A stretch of 8,352 bases of DNA from Oscillospiraceae bacterium (GTDB lineage: Bacteria > Bacillota > Clostridia > Oscillospirales > Oscillospiraceae): positions 1 through 8,352 of the forward strand of contig JAISFB010000077.1 in the NCBI GenBank assembly GCA_031263805.1, in the 5' to 3' direction. Under the pieces are notes generated by a model. The model worked only from the letters and a program-made list of their open reading frames with translations, made no database searches and was not told where the DNA came from. The position numbers and the translations under genes were made by a program. Below, piece after piece: positions 1 to 7,113 of the stretch; position 1 is the first letter of the stretch; each line of letters opens with the position of its first letter.

Positions 1-890
1 CGTGGGACGCGCCGATTTTGACTGACAGCGGCGGATTTCAGATATTCTCCCTCGCGGGGCTGCGCAAGCTCACGGAGGAGGGCGCGCTGTTCGCGTCGCA
101 CGTGGACGGGCGGCGGATATTCATGTCGCCGGAGGATTCGGTGCGCATACAGTCGAACCTCGGCAGCGACATCGCTATGGCGCTTGACGAATGCGTCGGG
201 ATACCCGCCGAGCGCGAATACGTAAAGGCCTCCTGCGATAGAACTTTCCGCTGGCTTGCGCGGTGCCGCGACGAGCTTCTGCGGCTTAACGCCTCGGAAG
301 ACGCCGTAAACCCCGGGCAGGCGCTTTTCGGCATAAACCAGGGTGCGGTTTTTGCCGATCTGCGCATTGAGCACGCCAAGCGTATATCAGAGCTCGATTT
401 GCCGGGGTACGCGATAGGCGGCCTCGCCGTCGGCGAAACGCACGCCGAGATGTATGAGATAATAGAAATCGTAACGGAGTATTTGCCGAAAAACCGCCCG
501 CGCTATCTCATGGGCGTCGGTACGCCGGGGAATATCATAGAGTCCGTTGCGCGCGGCGTGGATATGTTCGACTGCGTTATGCCCGCGCGCAACGGGCGGC
601 ACGGGCACTTCTTCACGTGGGACGGCGTTATGAACCTGAACAATGAAAAATACGCGGCGGACTTATCGCCTGTTGACCCAACTTGCAATTGTCCCGCCTG
701 CCGCGCGCATTCCCGCGCTTATCTGCGGCATTTGCTAAAGGCGGGCGAGGCGCTTGCCATGCGGCTTGCCGTGCTGCACAATCTTTGGTTTTACAACGGG
801 CTTTTGGCGCGTATACGCGAAGCAATAGAAGCCGGGACATTTGAAGCGTTCCGCCAAACGTATTCGGAGCGGCTGTCAAGCAGGATATAA
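1..890 (+). CDS. tgt: Queuine/preQ1 tRNA-guanine transglycosylase, 5' end missing
   Basis: This is the C-terminal part of the enzyme that swaps guanine-34 of tRNAs with GUN anticodons for preQ1 in queuosine synthesis. The reading frame is already open at base 3 (W-D-A-P-I-L-T-D-S-G-G-F-Q), so the TTG at 18 is an internal Leu codon and roughly the first 85-90 residues lie outside the window. Visible family hallmarks, counting that Leu as residue 1: DSGGFQ with the conserved active-site Asp3, the substrate-binding DECV at 57-60, GINQG at 105-109, GGLAVGE at 134-140, the nucleophile Asp185 in VDMFDCV, and the zinc ligands C223, C225, C228 (CNCPAC) and H254 (LHNLWFY). The block after the nucleophile reads PARNGRHG, where PTR is commoner. 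The C-terminus is complete and ends in TAA. No terminator follows; the next gene has its own promoter. The family call is essentially certain. Confidence 0.97.
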   Translation, partial: WDAPILTDSGGFQIFSLAGLRKLTEEGALFASHVDGRRIFMSPEDSVRIQSNLGSDIAMALDECVGIPAEREYVKASCDRTFRWLARCRDELLRLNASEDAVNPGQALFGINQGAVFADLRIEHAKRISELDLPGYAIGGLAVGETHAEMYEIIEIVTEYLPKNRPRYLMGVGTPGNIIESVARGVDMFDCVMPARNGRHGHFFTWDGVMNLNNEKYAADLSPVDPTCNCPACRAHSRAYLRHLLKAGEALAMRLAVLHNLWFYNGLLARIREAIEAGTFEAFRQTYSERLSSRI

Positions 891-917
891 GCCGGGGACT
901 GATTTTATATTTAGGTG

Positions 918-946
918 TTGCAGCTTCAGGCAATATGTGATATAAG
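918..946 (+). promoter_or_regulatory. Sigma-70-type promoter of the PIN cassette
   Basis: The -35 box TTGCAG (918-923) and the -10 box TATAAG (941-946) are separated by exactly 17 bases, and TG at 938-939 one base before the -10 box makes it an extended -10. Transcription would start near 952-954, about 45 bases before the ATG at 999. The element lies just downstream of the tgt stop and would make the PIN cassette independent of tgt. It is read from consensus only, without experimental support. Confidence 0.6.
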
Positions 947-959
947 ACTCATGTGATTA

Positions 960-975
960 CACGCTTACAAGCGTG
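960..975. promoter_or_regulatory. Palindrome in the leader of the PIN cassette, possible operator
   Basis: CACGCTTACAAGCGTG is a perfect inverted repeat with 7-bp arms and a 2-base centre. It sits between the predicted transcription start (about 953) and the ribosome binding site (988-994). Type II toxin-antitoxin complexes usually repress their own promoter at such sites, so it is a plausible autoregulatory operator. With a 2-base centre it is poor as an RNA hairpin loop, which favours a protein-binding site. Its function is inferred from position and symmetry. Confidence 0.4.
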
Positions 976-998
976 CCGTAGGAACTTAGGAGGGAGCG

Positions 999-1472
999 AT
1001 GGCGAGTATGTACAACAAGAAGCTGCGTGTTTACCTTGATAACTGTTGCTATAACCGCCCGTTCGATGACCAAGGGCAGTTGAGCGTACAGCTTGAAACG
1101 CAGGCAAAGCTGTGGATTCAAGACTTGATAAAAGACGGCAAGGTGTATTTGGTTGTGTCTTTTTTCTCGCTTTTCGAGAACAACGCCAACAAGGATGCGG
1201 ACAAAGCGGAGCATATCGCGGCGTTTTTAGAGAACGCCGCGATCTACATTGACGAAACGCATATCGCAGAAGTCCGTGAATTGCGAGAGGAGATCATGGC
1301 GTCGGGGATAAAGCACAAGGACGCTATCCATCTCGCGGCGGCGATACTCGCGGGCGCGGACTATTTTATCACTACCGACAATCGAGTGTTGAAATATCGA
1401 TCGGATCGCATAAAACCGATAAATCCTGTGGAATTTATTAATATATGGGAGGGGCGCTGCAATGATGAATAG
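999..1472 (+). CDS. PIN-domain protein, probable VapC-like ribonuclease toxin
   Basis: 157 residues, the usual size of a single PIN domain, a Mg2+-dependent RNase fold. The expected acidic residues are present: Asp14 in VYLDNCCYNRPFDDQ at the N-terminus, Glu60 in the helix following strand 2, Asp108 in the KHKDAIHLAAA motif and Asp127 in FITTDNRVL. The start at 999 is chosen because AGGAGGG (988-994) stands about 5 bases before it; the in-frame ATG at 1008 would be too far away. The gene overlaps the next by 11 bases, which implies translational coupling. The NCCYNRPFDDQ subfamily is, as I recall, widespread in Firmicutes, spirochaetes and cyanobacteria and is often paired with a small protein. 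Base composition is visibly more AT-rich than in tgt upstream. RNase toxin activity is inferred from the fold and the pairing; some PIN proteins are housekeeping nucleases. Confidence 0.85.
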   Translation: MASMYNKKLRVYLDNCCYNRPFDDQGQLSVQLETQAKLWIQDLIKDGKVYLVVSFFSLFENNANKDADKAEHIAAFLENAAIYIDETHIAEVRELREEIMASGIKHKDAIHLAAAILAGADYFITTDNRVLKYRSDRIKPINPVEFINIWEGRCNDE

Positions 1473-1698
1473 AAGCTTAATAATGTCCGAGGGAATGAAA
1501 GCCCTCCGCAATACGCTTGGTACGGTTGGCGCGGAGGTGTTTGTGTTCATGCTCAAAGCCGAAGAACCATTTGACTACACCGAATGGCGGCGCGACAACT
1601 TGTTTGAAGATATGTCCCCGGATGAACTGCTTAATGCGGCAGCCAAATACGCGAAAATCAACCGCCCCGCGTTCGCGAAGTTGACCGCGGCCGAATAA
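1462..1698 (+). CDS. Small partner of the PIN protein, putative antitoxin
   Basis: 78 residues. The start at 1462 has GGAGG (1448-1452) 9 bases upstream, inside the end of the PIN gene; the adjacent ATG at 1465 is a less well-spaced alternative. The protein is probably all-helical: an N-terminal segment (MSEGMKALRNTLGTVGAEVF) is followed by a conserved-looking FDYTEWRRDNLFEDMSPDEL stretch and a short basic tail. I recall similar small proteins with a 'LGxxxAxxFI...DYTxW' pattern next to PIN-domain genes, but no named family can be assigned with confidence. The 11-base overlap and shared promoter argue that it acts with the PIN protein, most simply as its neutralising partner. If so, the order is toxin first, the reverse of typical vapBC. 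No canonical DNA-binding motif (ribbon-helix-helix or AbrB) is obvious. Confidence 0.65.
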   Translation: MMNRSLIMSEGMKALRNTLGTVGAEVFVFMLKAEEPFDYTEWRRDNLFEDMSPDELLNAAAKYAKINRPAFAKLTAAE

Positions 1699-1746
1699 CT
1701 AAAAAGGGACGGCACTGTAAAACAAATTCATTCACTTATGTACCCT
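1699..1746. other. Short convergent intergenic spacer
   Basis: These 48 bases separate two genes that converge from opposite strands, so both transcripts should end here. The plus strand has CTAAAAAGGG directly after the small-partner stop, which gives a short T-run on the minus strand, but I see no GC-rich stem next to it. The only possible stem nearby is the 5-bp CCGCG/CGCGG pair inside the 3' end of the small gene. A bidirectional rho-independent terminator is expected here but not convincingly visible. Confidence 0.4.
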
Positions 1747-3585
1747 CTACTTGTCGTCTTCTTGGTCGTACCACTCCGACTGCGATTTATACATTTCCGC
1801 GTAGAAATCGCACGTTTGCAGCAGCTCGCCGTGTGCGCCGACGGCTATGATCTTGCCGCCGCGCATTACGGCGACGCGGTCCGCGATTTTCGCGGAGCCG
1901 AGGCGGTGCGTCACGATTATTGCCGTTTTTCCGCGCGAAATATCGACGAAGGTTTTGTAGATGCGGCTTTCCTCAAGGGGGTCGATTGCCGCCGTCGGCT
2001 CGTCGAGCACGATGAGCTCGTGCGCGCGGTACAGCCCGCGGGCGATCGCGACGCGCTGCCACTGGCCGCCTGACAGGTCCACCCCGTCGAACTCGCGCGA
2101 GAGCATTGTTTCAAGCCCGTCGGGGAAGCTGTCCAGGTCGCCGGCGTCGACACCGACGGAGAAGAGCGCAGCGGCGGCGGCGCCATAGTCTGCGATGTCG
2201 GAATCCGTGTTCAGCGCCTCGCTTATGTTTACGTTTTCGCGGAGCGTCATTTGATATTTGCGGAACTTTTGGAACACGCCGGACACGCCGGCGAAAAGGG
2301 ACGCGGAATCGGTTTTGAGCGTGTCCGCGCCGCGGACTGTGACGCGGCCGGAGGCCGGCCTGTAAAGCCCGGTGAGCAGGCGCACGAGCGTCGATTTCCC
2401 CGCGCCATTTTCGCCTACGATGGCGATAGTCTCGCCGCTTTTTATCGTAAGGGACACGCCGTCCACGCTCGGGGCGTCCGCGCCGGGGTATGTAAAGGAC
2501 ACGTTTTCAAGTACGATGCCGCGCGCCGCGTCAGTCGCGGACTCGGCTCCGCCGAACTCGGGAAGCTCTAAGAAGCGCACAAAGTTTTGGCCCTTGCCGT
2601 AGTTTTCGGCGACGCTTCCGACGTGGCCGAACGCCTCCTGCATTATGCCGAACAGCAGCCGGAGCGAGCCGAGCACGGCGGCGAACGCGCCGGCGCTTAT
2701 CTCGCCGCGCAGCAGCGCCCGGACGAGCAAAAACAGTATGCCGCCCCAGCCGAGCGCCGTGAACAGCGCCATCGACAGCTCGATAAGATTCTTCTTCCGG
2801 CTTGCCGCCCATTCCGCCTTTGAAAGCTCGCGGCACGTCTCCAGAAAGCGCTTTATGAAATCCGTATACGCGCCGAGCAGGCGCGTTTCCTTGAAAAACT
2901 CGCGGCTTGTGATCAGTCCGTCGAACAGGGCGGACTGGCGGCGTATCGGCGCGGCTTTATCCTCAAACTTCACGACGACGCCCGTTTTCAGAAGCTGCCC
3001 GAACAGCGTGGGGATGAACGCGAACAGTATCGCGAGGATAAATATCGGGTTCACATGGTGCAGATACCACGACATAAACAGCACATACGGCAGATAGAAC
3101 GTGAATATCGTTATGCCGATGTTCACAAGAAAAAGTATATTGCTCTGCCCCTCTTGCATCTTGTTGAACATATCGTGAAAGTCCGTATTTTCGAGGACAA
3201 CGGGGTCAAGCCGCGCCATTTTCGCGTGCGCCATCCGGCTTGCCTCTATACCGCCCTTGGAGAAGACGACGCTGTGCATAAAGTTGTGCAGCCCGTTGAG
3301 CAGCTCGCGCCCGAGAAGCGGTATGCACAAAAGCGCGAGCGGGATAAGCGCGGCGCGTATATCCCCGCCGGGCGCGATAGCTTCGGCGACGCCGTCATAA
3401 AACCGCTGCGTCAAAAGCACGGAAACACCGTAAGACAGAGAGTGCGCTATGCTGACGATTTGTATTACGATGAATAAGACCGGGACCGCCCGGAGGCTGA
3501 TACCAAACCCGGTCTTCACTACCCGGAGGAACGGGATCTTGCTTTGGGGCGTTTTGTCCGGGGCGGCTTTGCCTTCTTTGTTCAC
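1747..3585 (-). CDS. ABC exporter half-transporter (membrane domain fused to ATPase), second of pair
   Basis: 612 residues with the architecture of a type IV (MsbA-like) ABC exporter subunit. The membrane domain spans about residues 30-320, with hydrophobic segments near 30-52, 76-95, 150-173, 178-198, 272-292 and 298-318. The nucleotide-binding domain spans about 355-605. It has A-loop Tyr366, Walker A GENGAGKST (391-399), Q-loop Gln439, signature LSGGQ (504-508), Walker B LIVLDEP with catalytic Glu529, D-loop 532-536 and H-loop His560. The start is GTG at 3585, supported by GAGGTG (3592-3597) 6 bases away. It lies 14 bases behind the other ABC gene and must be co-transcribed with it. The FDGVDLSGGQWQRVAIAR context resembles, from memory, lantibiotic/peptide exporters of the NisT type, but no C39 peptidase domain is present and the substrate is unknown. 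All ATPase residues are intact. Confidence 0.93.
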   Translation of the reverse strand: MNKEGKAAPDKTPQSKIPFLRVVKTGFGISLRAVPVLFIVIQIVSIAHSLSYGVSVLLTQRFYDGVAEAIAPGGDIRAALIPLALLCIPLLGRELLNGLHNFMHSVVFSKGGIEASRMAHAKMARLDPVVLENTDFHDMFNKMQEGQSNILFLVNIGITIFTFYLPYVLFMSWYLHHVNPIFILAILFAFIPTLFGQLLKTGVVVKFEDKAAPIRRQSALFDGLITSREFFKETRLLGAYTDFIKRFLETCRELSKAEWAASRKKNLIELSMALFTALGWGGILFLLVRALLRGEISAGAFAAVLGSLRLLFGIMQEAFGHVGSVAENYGKGQNFVRFLELPEFGGAESATDAARGIVLENVSFTYPGADAPSVDGVSLTIKSGETIAIVGENGAGKSTLVRLLTGLYRPASGRVTVRGADTLKTDSASLFAGVSGVFQKFRKYQMTLRENVNISEALNTDSDIADYGAAAAALFSVGVDAGDLDSFPDGLETMLSREFDGVDLSGGQWQRVAIARGLYRAHELIVLDEPTAAIDPLEESRIYKTFVDISRGKTAIIVTHRLGSAKIADRVAVMRGGKIIAVGAHGELLQTCDFYAEMYKSQSEWYDQEDDK

Positions 3586-3599
3586 TTATTACACCTCAC

Positions 3600-5399
3600 T
3601 TATAAAATTTGGCTTTCCGTATACCACTCAGCCTGTGAGCGGAACATTTCGGCGTAAAGGCCGTTTTGGCGCATAAGCCCGGCGTGGCCGCCCTGCTCCG
3701 TGATTTTCCCGTCCGACAGGACGAATATCGTGTCGGCGAGCTTTGTCGAGCCGAGGCGGTGGCTGATGAACAGCGTTGTGCGGCCTTTTGATATTTCCTC
3801 AAAACGCTCGTAGACGCGGCTTTCGCTGAGCGGGTCAAGCGCCGCCGTCGGTTCGTCGAGTATGCGCAGCGGCGCGGGGTTTACGAGAGAGCGCGCGATC
3901 GCGACGCGCTGCCACTCGCCGCCGGACAGATCCGCGCCGCCTTCATAGATTTTGAGAAGCTTTGTATGTATGCCGCCGGGCAGCTTGGCTATCGTTTCGC
4001 CGAGCCCGGCTGTTTCGGCGGCGGCGAGGACGACGGCTTCGTCGGCGTCGTAAGCGCCGACGGCGATGTTGTCGTACAGCGAAAAACCTATCCGCGCGAA
4101 GTCCTGGAATACGCAGGCGCTGAGACCCTTGAGCTCCGATTGCGAAAAATCGCGCAGCTCGCGCCCGTCAACGCGAATTTCGCCCGTGTAATTTGTGTAG
4201 AGGCCCGTCAAGAGCTTTGTGACCGTCGTCTTGCCCGCGCCGTTTACGCCTACGAACGCGTAGTGCCGGCCCCGCTCTATCGTGAAGCTCGCGCCGTCGA
4301 GCACAAGCTTTTCGGTGCCGGGATATGAAAAGCTGACATTGTCGAACTCGATTTCGTCGAAATCTAAACCGCGCCGGGGCAGGGCAGTTGCGTCTTTGGA
4401 GGCGCTGAGGCCGACGAATTTTGTCAGGTCGTTCAGGTATTCCTTCTGCTTGGCGATCTCCTCCACCTGACTGTTTATGCCCCACGACAGTTGGGACACC
4501 AGCGTGAGTATGCCGCCGGAGAGCGCGACGAACATTCCGTAGTCGAGCGAGCCGTTAAGCGCCGACGGCAGCATAGAGCCCATAACGCAAACGGCGATGA
4601 CGCTGCCGAACACGCCGCCCGCCTTTTGCTTGATAAAATTCATAAACGTGACGCGCTGCTGGATTTTACGCGCGGCGTGAGAGCGCTCGTAATACCGTTC
4701 GTTAAGCGCGTCGGTATAGCCGAATACCGTGCGCTCCTCCACGGCCTCGCGGTCGGTTATCACCTGTGATAGGTACGCGGCGCGGCGCGTGATCTTGGAC
4801 GTTTCGCGCTGGGCGGCATAGCTGTTTTCGCCCGCTTTTTTCCCGATGAACATCAGCGGGACGGCGGCGGCGACGATGAGCAGCCCCGCCCACCAAACGC
4901 TGAGCGTTATCGTAACGATTATGCCGGCGGCGGAAACCGCGCTGCTTGCCAGACTCATCACCGACTGGTTGCACTCGACAACGCGCGTGTCGAAGGCGGG
5001 CACGACGCGGCTCAATAAATCTGCGGTGTCCTGATTCTCAATGTGGCTGTAATCTAACTCAGCGACGCGTTTGAGCAGCGCGGGCCTCAGCGTTTTACGC
5101 AGGAAAATCGTCCGCTTCGCGTTGACGAGGTTCAGCAGGATACGCAGCGAGTAATCGTGCAAAATGACGGCAAGCAGCACGGCGATGGGCGCTGCGACCG
5201 CGCCCGGAGGCCGGGTTCCGGCGGCGACGTCGAGCGCCGCGTCGATGAACGCCGCCGCCGCGAGTATGCTCACCGTCGGCAGCAGCGCCGCGAGCAGGGG
5301 GTAGATGTTCGCGACCGCGGCGTAAAGCGGGCTCGCTTTCCACAGCAGGGTTATGAGATCGGCGGCGCCGTATTTCGGCTTTTTGAGTATGTCTTTCAT
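3600..5399 (-). CDS. ABC exporter half-transporter (membrane domain fused to ATPase), first of pair
   Basis: 599 residues when started at ATG 5399 (MKDILKKPKYG). The frame stays open 23 residues further upstream to 5468, but that extension would overlap the regulator's 3' end, while AAAGGA (5410-5415) lies 10 bases before 5399. The membrane domain spans about residues 20-310 (hydrophobic segments near 25-55, 68-88, 150-170, 171-187, 262-280 and 284-304) and the ATPase about 345-590. Motifs: A-loop Tyr359, Walker A GVNGAGKTT (384-392), Gln432, signature LSGGE (491-495, Glu in place of the usual Gln), Walker B LRILDEP with catalytic Glu516, and His547. Both exporter proteins end with the shared tail MxxSQxEWY, consistent with common ancestry. 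Together they could form a heterodimeric exporter, or each could form a homodimer. The substrate is unknown. Confidence 0.92.
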   Translation of the reverse strand: MKDILKKPKYGAADLITLLWKASPLYAAVANIYPLLAALLPTVSILAAAAFIDAALDVAAGTRPPGAVAAPIAVLLAVILHDYSLRILLNLVNAKRTIFLRKTLRPALLKRVAELDYSHIENQDTADLLSRVVPAFDTRVVECNQSVMSLASSAVSAAGIIVTITLSVWWAGLLIVAAAVPLMFIGKKAGENSYAAQRETSKITRRAAYLSQVITDREAVEERTVFGYTDALNERYYERSHAARKIQQRVTFMNFIKQKAGGVFGSVIAVCVMGSMLPSALNGSLDYGMFVALSGGILTLVSQLSWGINSQVEEIAKQKEYLNDLTKFVGLSASKDATALPRRGLDFDEIEFDNVSFSYPGTEKLVLDGASFTIERGRHYAFVGVNGAGKTTVTKLLTGLYTNYTGEIRVDGRELRDFSQSELKGLSACVFQDFARIGFSLYDNIAVGAYDADEAVVLAAAETAGLGETIAKLPGGIHTKLLKIYEGGADLSGGEWQRVAIARSLVNPAPLRILDEPTAALDPLSESRVYERFEEISKGRTTLFISHRLGSTKLADTIFVLSDGKITEQGGHAGLMRQNGLYAEMFRSQAEWYTESQIL

Positions 5400-5409
5400 T
5401 TTAGCGGGT

Positions 5410-5417
5410 TCCTTTCT
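5410..5417 (-). promoter_or_regulatory. Ribosome binding site fixing the start of the first ABC gene
   Basis: On the minus strand AGAAAGGA ends 10 bases before the ATG at 5399. It lies in the 28-base gap after the regulator's TGA (5430-5428). This argues against the longer open frame that begins inside the regulator gene at 5468, whose extra 23 residues look unlike an ABC exporter N-terminus. Confidence 0.6.
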
Positions 5418-5427
5418 GAATGATAAA

Positions 5428-7017
5428 TCAGCCGAGAACATCCCAGTGCCCGGTCTTGTTGGAACCATGTCTGACGATCAGACCGAAGCTCTGCAGCTTT
5501 TTCAAATTCCGCTTGACTGTCGCCGCAGACACGCCGGATACGGCTGAGAGCTGCTCATAAGTCGCCGTGTTGTTTATTTTCAACGCATCAAGGAGCTTTC
5601 TTTGAGTTTTATTTACAAGGTCATTTACAGTGTCATCTGCGTTTATCGGGTCATTTACAAGGTCATTTATCGGGTCACTCGCGTTTACAGGGTCATTTAC
5701 AAGGTCATTTACAGGGTAATCCTCGTTTACAGGGTCATCTTCCGGACCATCATCCTCAAACGCTTCGTGCGGGTGGAGCGTCGCGATCAAATAATTGCGT
5801 TCGCCGTCAGTTTCAAACTCCGGCAACGGTGAGCCGTTTGCTTTCAGCGCGCGCAGAATTTTCGTGATGCCGGTGGATTTTTTCTCGGACAAATCGATTT
5901 CCTTCAAAAATTCACCTATGCGCCTGTTGCGGTAACGGCGGGCGATAGCGCGTCCGGATTTGAGCGCGTCCATATCGATCCACTTTTCGGGGCCCGGATA
6001 ATTGATTATTTTGATGCAGTCGATATATATGCGTATTTCAACCGGTTCCTGAATGCGGTAGGATTTATGAAACACGGCGTTGACGAGCGCTTCCTCCAGC
6101 GCGCTGTAGGGATAGTTGAAAAAGCGGTCGGCTTCGGCGCGGTCCGGGCGCTTGATCACCTTTTCCTCAAGCAGCACAGCCTTGATATAAGAGAGCGCGT
6201 CCCGTATCTGTTTTTGAAGCGGCCCGGTGAATATCTTTTCCGTAAAGTCGTCGGAGCCCTCGGCGTCCGGCGAGTTGAAACGGATCAGCTCGATCTGCGC
6301 GCCCGGGAGAAATTTCTCAGGGCGTTCGGCAAACATCAGCAAGCCGATGTTGCGGATATCGATCCCCACGTCTGTTATGTCGGCTACCTCAAGCGCGACC
6401 AGCAAATCCTCAAGCGTTCTGTTGTTGATTTCCGACGCAAGAGCGCTGTTGCTTTCCACAAGAAAATCTTCCACGAACGCGCGACGGATGTCGGTGATTT
6501 TCGCTTGACGGTTTACGCGGTCGTCAAACGGGACTGAATTGAATTTTTCAAACAGTTCCGAGAGCTCCGAGCCTTTCGCGACCGTCTTTACCGAGGAAGG
6601 CTTTATCCAGTAGACCTTATGCTTATCGGCTTTGTTTTTGGAGTGGACATTTTCAGGCGCCGAATACGGCCCATCGTCGCCCGCCGAGCACCAAAGGTAC
6701 ATAATATATTTGTCCTTATACCGCACGATCTCGGTCTGCGGGATGTACCGCGGCATAATTGAATTACAATATTGAAACAGCTCCTGCTGTATTTTATCAA
6801 GCTTATTCTCATCCAATCCGACGGGCGGCAGGAGCGGGCGTCCGTCTTTTTCCTCAATTCCGACGACGATATATCCGCCGTTGATATTTGAAAAGTCATT
6901 GGCATAGGCGCAGATCGTTGTGATGATCTCAGACGGATTCCACCCGCGCTTATACTCCACGCGGTCTTGCTCGACCACGCGCCCTTGGAGCAAGGTTTCC
7001 AGCTTCAACGGGATCAT
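5428..7017 (-). CDS. AlbA_2/Schlafen-type ATP-binding winged-helix regulator
   Basis: 529 residues from ATG 7017. The frame is open to 7206, but the promoter at 7114-7142 lies inside that stretch, and GGAGG (7028-7032) precedes 7017 by 10 bases. Residues ~15-140 form an AlbA_2 (Schlafen) domain, with EYKRGW (21-26) and the AYANDFSNINGGYIVVGIEE segment. Residues ~290-415 resemble a GHKL-type ATPase: N-box EEALVNAVFHKSY (308-320), INYPGP (338-343), KSTGI (380-384). Residues 428-469 are the VN-rich repeat. Residues 470-529 form a winged helix-turn-helix (YEQLSAVSGVSAATVKRNLKKLQSFGLI). Proteins of this build are commonly annotated as ATP-binding or RecG-like transcriptional regulators; the ligand is generally unknown. 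It is the first gene of the operon with two ABC exporters, suggesting it senses a compound and controls its export. It appears less GC-rich than the exporter genes. The family is clear; the regulatory target is inferred. Confidence 0.88.
   Translation of the reverse strand: MIPLKLETLLQGRVVEQDRVEYKRGWNPSEIITTICAYANDFSNINGGYIVVGIEEKDGRPLLPPVGLDENKLDKIQQELFQYCNSIMPRYIPQTEIVRYKDKYIMYLWCSAGDDGPYSAPENVHSKNKADKHKVYWIKPSSVKTVAKGSELSELFEKFNSVPFDDRVNRQAKITDIRRAFVEDFLVESNSALASEINNRTLEDLLVALEVADITDVGIDIRNIGLLMFAERPEKFLPGAQIELIRFNSPDAEGSDDFTEKIFTGPLQKQIRDALSYIKAVLLEEKVIKRPDRAEADRFFNYPYSALEEALVNAVFHKSYRIQEPVEIRIYIDCIKIINYPGPEKWIDMDALKSGRAIARRYRNRRIGEFLKEIDLSEKKSTGITKILRALKANGSPLPEFETDGERNYLIATLHPHEAFEDDGPEDDPVNEDYPVNDLVNDPVNASDPINDLVNDPINADDTVNDLVNKTQRKLLDALKINNTATYEQLSAVSGVSAATVKRNLKKLQSFGLIVRHGSNKTGHWDVLG
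5611..5736 (-). repeat. Three tandem 42-bp repeats in the regulator's linker
   Basis: Three head-to-tail 42-bp units occupy 5611-5652, 5653-5694 and 5695-5736. The first 17 plus-strand bases of every unit are identical (ATTTACAAGGTCATTTA), and pairwise identity over the full unit, counted by hand, is 34, 36 and 36 of 42. Each unit encodes 14 residues: DPVNEDYPVNDLVN, DPVNASDPINDLVN and DPINADDTVNDLVN. Within each unit a (V/I)N motif recurs three times, after 4, 6 and 4 residues, so the repeat is nested. The reading frame is preserved because 42 is divisible by 3. It forms an acidic, probably flexible linker between the ATPase and the winged helix. Confidence 0.95.
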
Positions 7018-7027
7018 CCGATCATCG

Positions 7028-7032
7028 CCTCC
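7028..7032 (-). promoter_or_regulatory. Ribosome binding site fixing the regulator start
   Basis: GGAGG on the minus strand lies 10 bases before the ATG at 7017. The next in-frame upstream ATG (7074) has only a poor GGCGAG nearby, and the residues between them (MRRCAYRNADSLIAGGDDR) do not look like the start of an AlbA_2 protein. This supports the 529-residue product. Confidence 0.65.
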
Positions 7033-7113
7033 GGCAATTAAACTATCCGCATTACGGTACGCGCACCTGCGCATATGTGCTCGCCGCCCGTGCCGCGCTG
7101 CGGATTTTGATAT

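Noticed and set aside
956..964. ATTACACGC shared by the PIN leader and the region near 7197-7205
   Set aside because: A single 9-base match in an 8-kb window is not rare enough, and the surrounding sequence and dyad are not shared.
1666..1746. Possible rho-independent terminator between the convergent genes
   Set aside because: The only stem I can draw is 5 bp with a long loop inside the coding end, and the T-run is short and not adjacent to it.
3055..3477. 140-residue open frame on the plus strand inside the second ABC gene
   Set aside because: It is a shadow of a well-supported ABC exporter gene on the other strand, rich in Arg/His/Ala as expected from GC-rich antisense reading, with no recognisable domain.
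5400..5468. Longer N-terminus (23 residues) for the first ABC gene
   Set aside because: It would overlap the regulator's 3' end, its residues do not look like an exporter N-terminus, and a proper ribosome binding site precedes the ATG at 5399.
5602..5832. Plus-strand open frame with striking VIYKVIYRV-type repeats
   Set aside because: The repeat is the antisense reading of the regulator's tandem 42-bp repeat. The minus-strand gene has domains, a ribosome binding site and a promoter; this frame has none.
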